NCBI RefSeq assembly: GCF_014196515.1
Contig: NZ_JACIDV010000015.1
Span: 40,487 to 104,486 of the forward strand
Source: Rhizobium skierniewicense
GTDB taxonomy: Bacteria; Pseudomonadota; Alphaproteobacteria; Rhizobiales; Rhizobiaceae
Length of the DNA stretch: 64,000 nt
Direction of reading: 5' to 3'
Every line of letters begins with the position of its first letter. Position 1 is the first letter of the stretch. Below the pieces are notes generated by a model that ran no database searches, had not been told where the DNA came from, and saw only the letters and a list, made by a program, of their open reading frames with translations. This document shows, in pieces, positions 63,463 through 64,000 of this stretch. A program made the position numbers and the translations under genes.

Positions 63463-63545
63463 AAAACATCATTGTAAATCAAATACATGATGCGTTTTCA
63501 ATAGGTTAAACTTCCATCTGCTAAAGCGAACTGCTACAGCGAGGC

Positions 63546-64000
63546 ATGGAAGACGTGACAATTTACCCTTGGTTGACCCTCAGAAATCGCACATATTATT
63601 TGCGCGCACCCGTGCCAGCGGACATCCGTAAGTCGCTCGGTAAAGATCAAATCTGGAAATCTTTGGGCACACAGGACCGGCGTCAGGCAGTCGAAAAGCT
63701 GCGGATAGAAAGCGCTGCGGTAAAAAAAATTTTCTACAATGAACGTCGGAGACAGGCAGGCCTCAACGAACCTCCGCTGGAAGAGTTGTCCGAAGCTCAG
63801 ATCAAGATTGTTGGAGACATCTATTTCGCGCACCTACTGGACGAGGATGAAGAGCGGTGGTTGAGTGGCTTTGAAGGCGACGATTTCGACAGTGCAGCAT
63901 CTGACCTAGTTGTTCAGTCCCGGCATTTGATGGATCGGATTTAGGATGAAACGATTTGGCTCGATTGTCCATCGTTTGCAGATGAACTCGTATGGCGTGA
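63546..64000 (+). pseudogene. Tyrosine-recombinase-type integrase N-terminus with in-frame amber codon (runs off right edge)
   Basis: The frame from ATG 63546 has 132 codons to TAG at 63942-63944, then stays open in the same frame to the window end (continuing DETIWLDCPSFADELVW). The N-terminus (TIYPWLTLRNRTYYLRAPVP, then ADIRKSLGKDQIWKSLGTQD) resembles the DUF6538/SAM-like arm-binding domain of phage-type integrases: 'R-x-P-x-D-I-R' followed by 'SL-T-D-x-R-x-A'. The catalytic domain would lie beyond the edge. Its position just after tRNA-Leu fits an island integrase using the tRNA 3' end. The TAG suggests inactivation, unless it is a sequencing error or a restart is used. Confidence 0.6.

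Overview
The window looks like a stretch of a second, repABC-type chromosome (chromid) of an Agrobacterium/Rhizobium-group alphaproteobacterium. A complete repABC cassette with its partition site and antisense RNA lies at about 7.1-11.0 kb. The same molecule carries core genes (hisC, tyrC, rpmB, ftsEX, argH, lysA, etfBA, hpt, tRNA-Leu), as the secondary chromosomes of this group do. High GC, frequent GANTC sites and gene orders such as plsC-ydcF-ftsX-ftsE, argH-lptM-lysA and the gloB/methyltransferase pair are all familiar from Rhizobiaceae. The exact species cannot be fixed from this window.

Layout. 0-6.3 kb: malonate use, with mdcA-mdcC-mdcD (the last cut by the left edge) divergent from a MatC-type carrier, then a GntR regulator and an orphan TctC-type binding protein. 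6.4-11.0 kb: a heme oxygenase, then repA-repB-repC on the minus strand, with a candidate RepA/RepB operator, a GANTC-rich ctRNA promoter, an intrinsic ctRNA terminator and a parS palindrome. 11.1-14.7 kb: an FAD/NAD(P)-binding protein, and a class III aminotransferase divergent from its probable XRE-cupin regulator. 15.0-19.6 kb: a compact Csu-type chaperone-usher pilus operon. 19.9-32.7 kb: a Wzx/Wzy-type surface polysaccharide cluster (Wzc-like copolymerase, flippase, TupA-like ATP-grasp protein, polymerase, four family-4-like glycosyltransferases of which two are close paralogs, and a two-domain alpha/beta hydrolase). The initiating sugar-phosphate transferase and the outer-membrane exporter are not in the window.

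32.7-63.1 kb is mostly housekeeping: a PraR-like regulator, a queuosine-precursor transporter with a preQ1-I-like pseudoknot over its start codon, L28, gloB, hisC-tyrC, plsC, ftsE-ftsX, hpt, a CpdR-like receiver, a TIGR02302 membrane protein, argH-lptM-lysA, tlpA, hbd, etfB-etfA, rhomboid, cobalamin adenosyltransferase, yihY, gluQ, an AlkA-type glycosylase, an HNH protein and dsbB. The right end (63.4-64.0 kb) is tRNA-Leu(CAA) followed directly by an integrase-like reading frame with an in-frame amber codon. This is the classic edge of an integrated island, here apparently decaying.

The points most worth a second look are the three GANTC sites packed onto the ctRNA promoter, the preQ1-like pseudoknot, the hydrolase with Gly and Cys in its two nucleophile elbows, the degenerate Wzc ATPase, and the interrupted integrase next to the tRNA. 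No wholly new multi-gene system was recognised. All calls come from reading the sequence; no database search was run.
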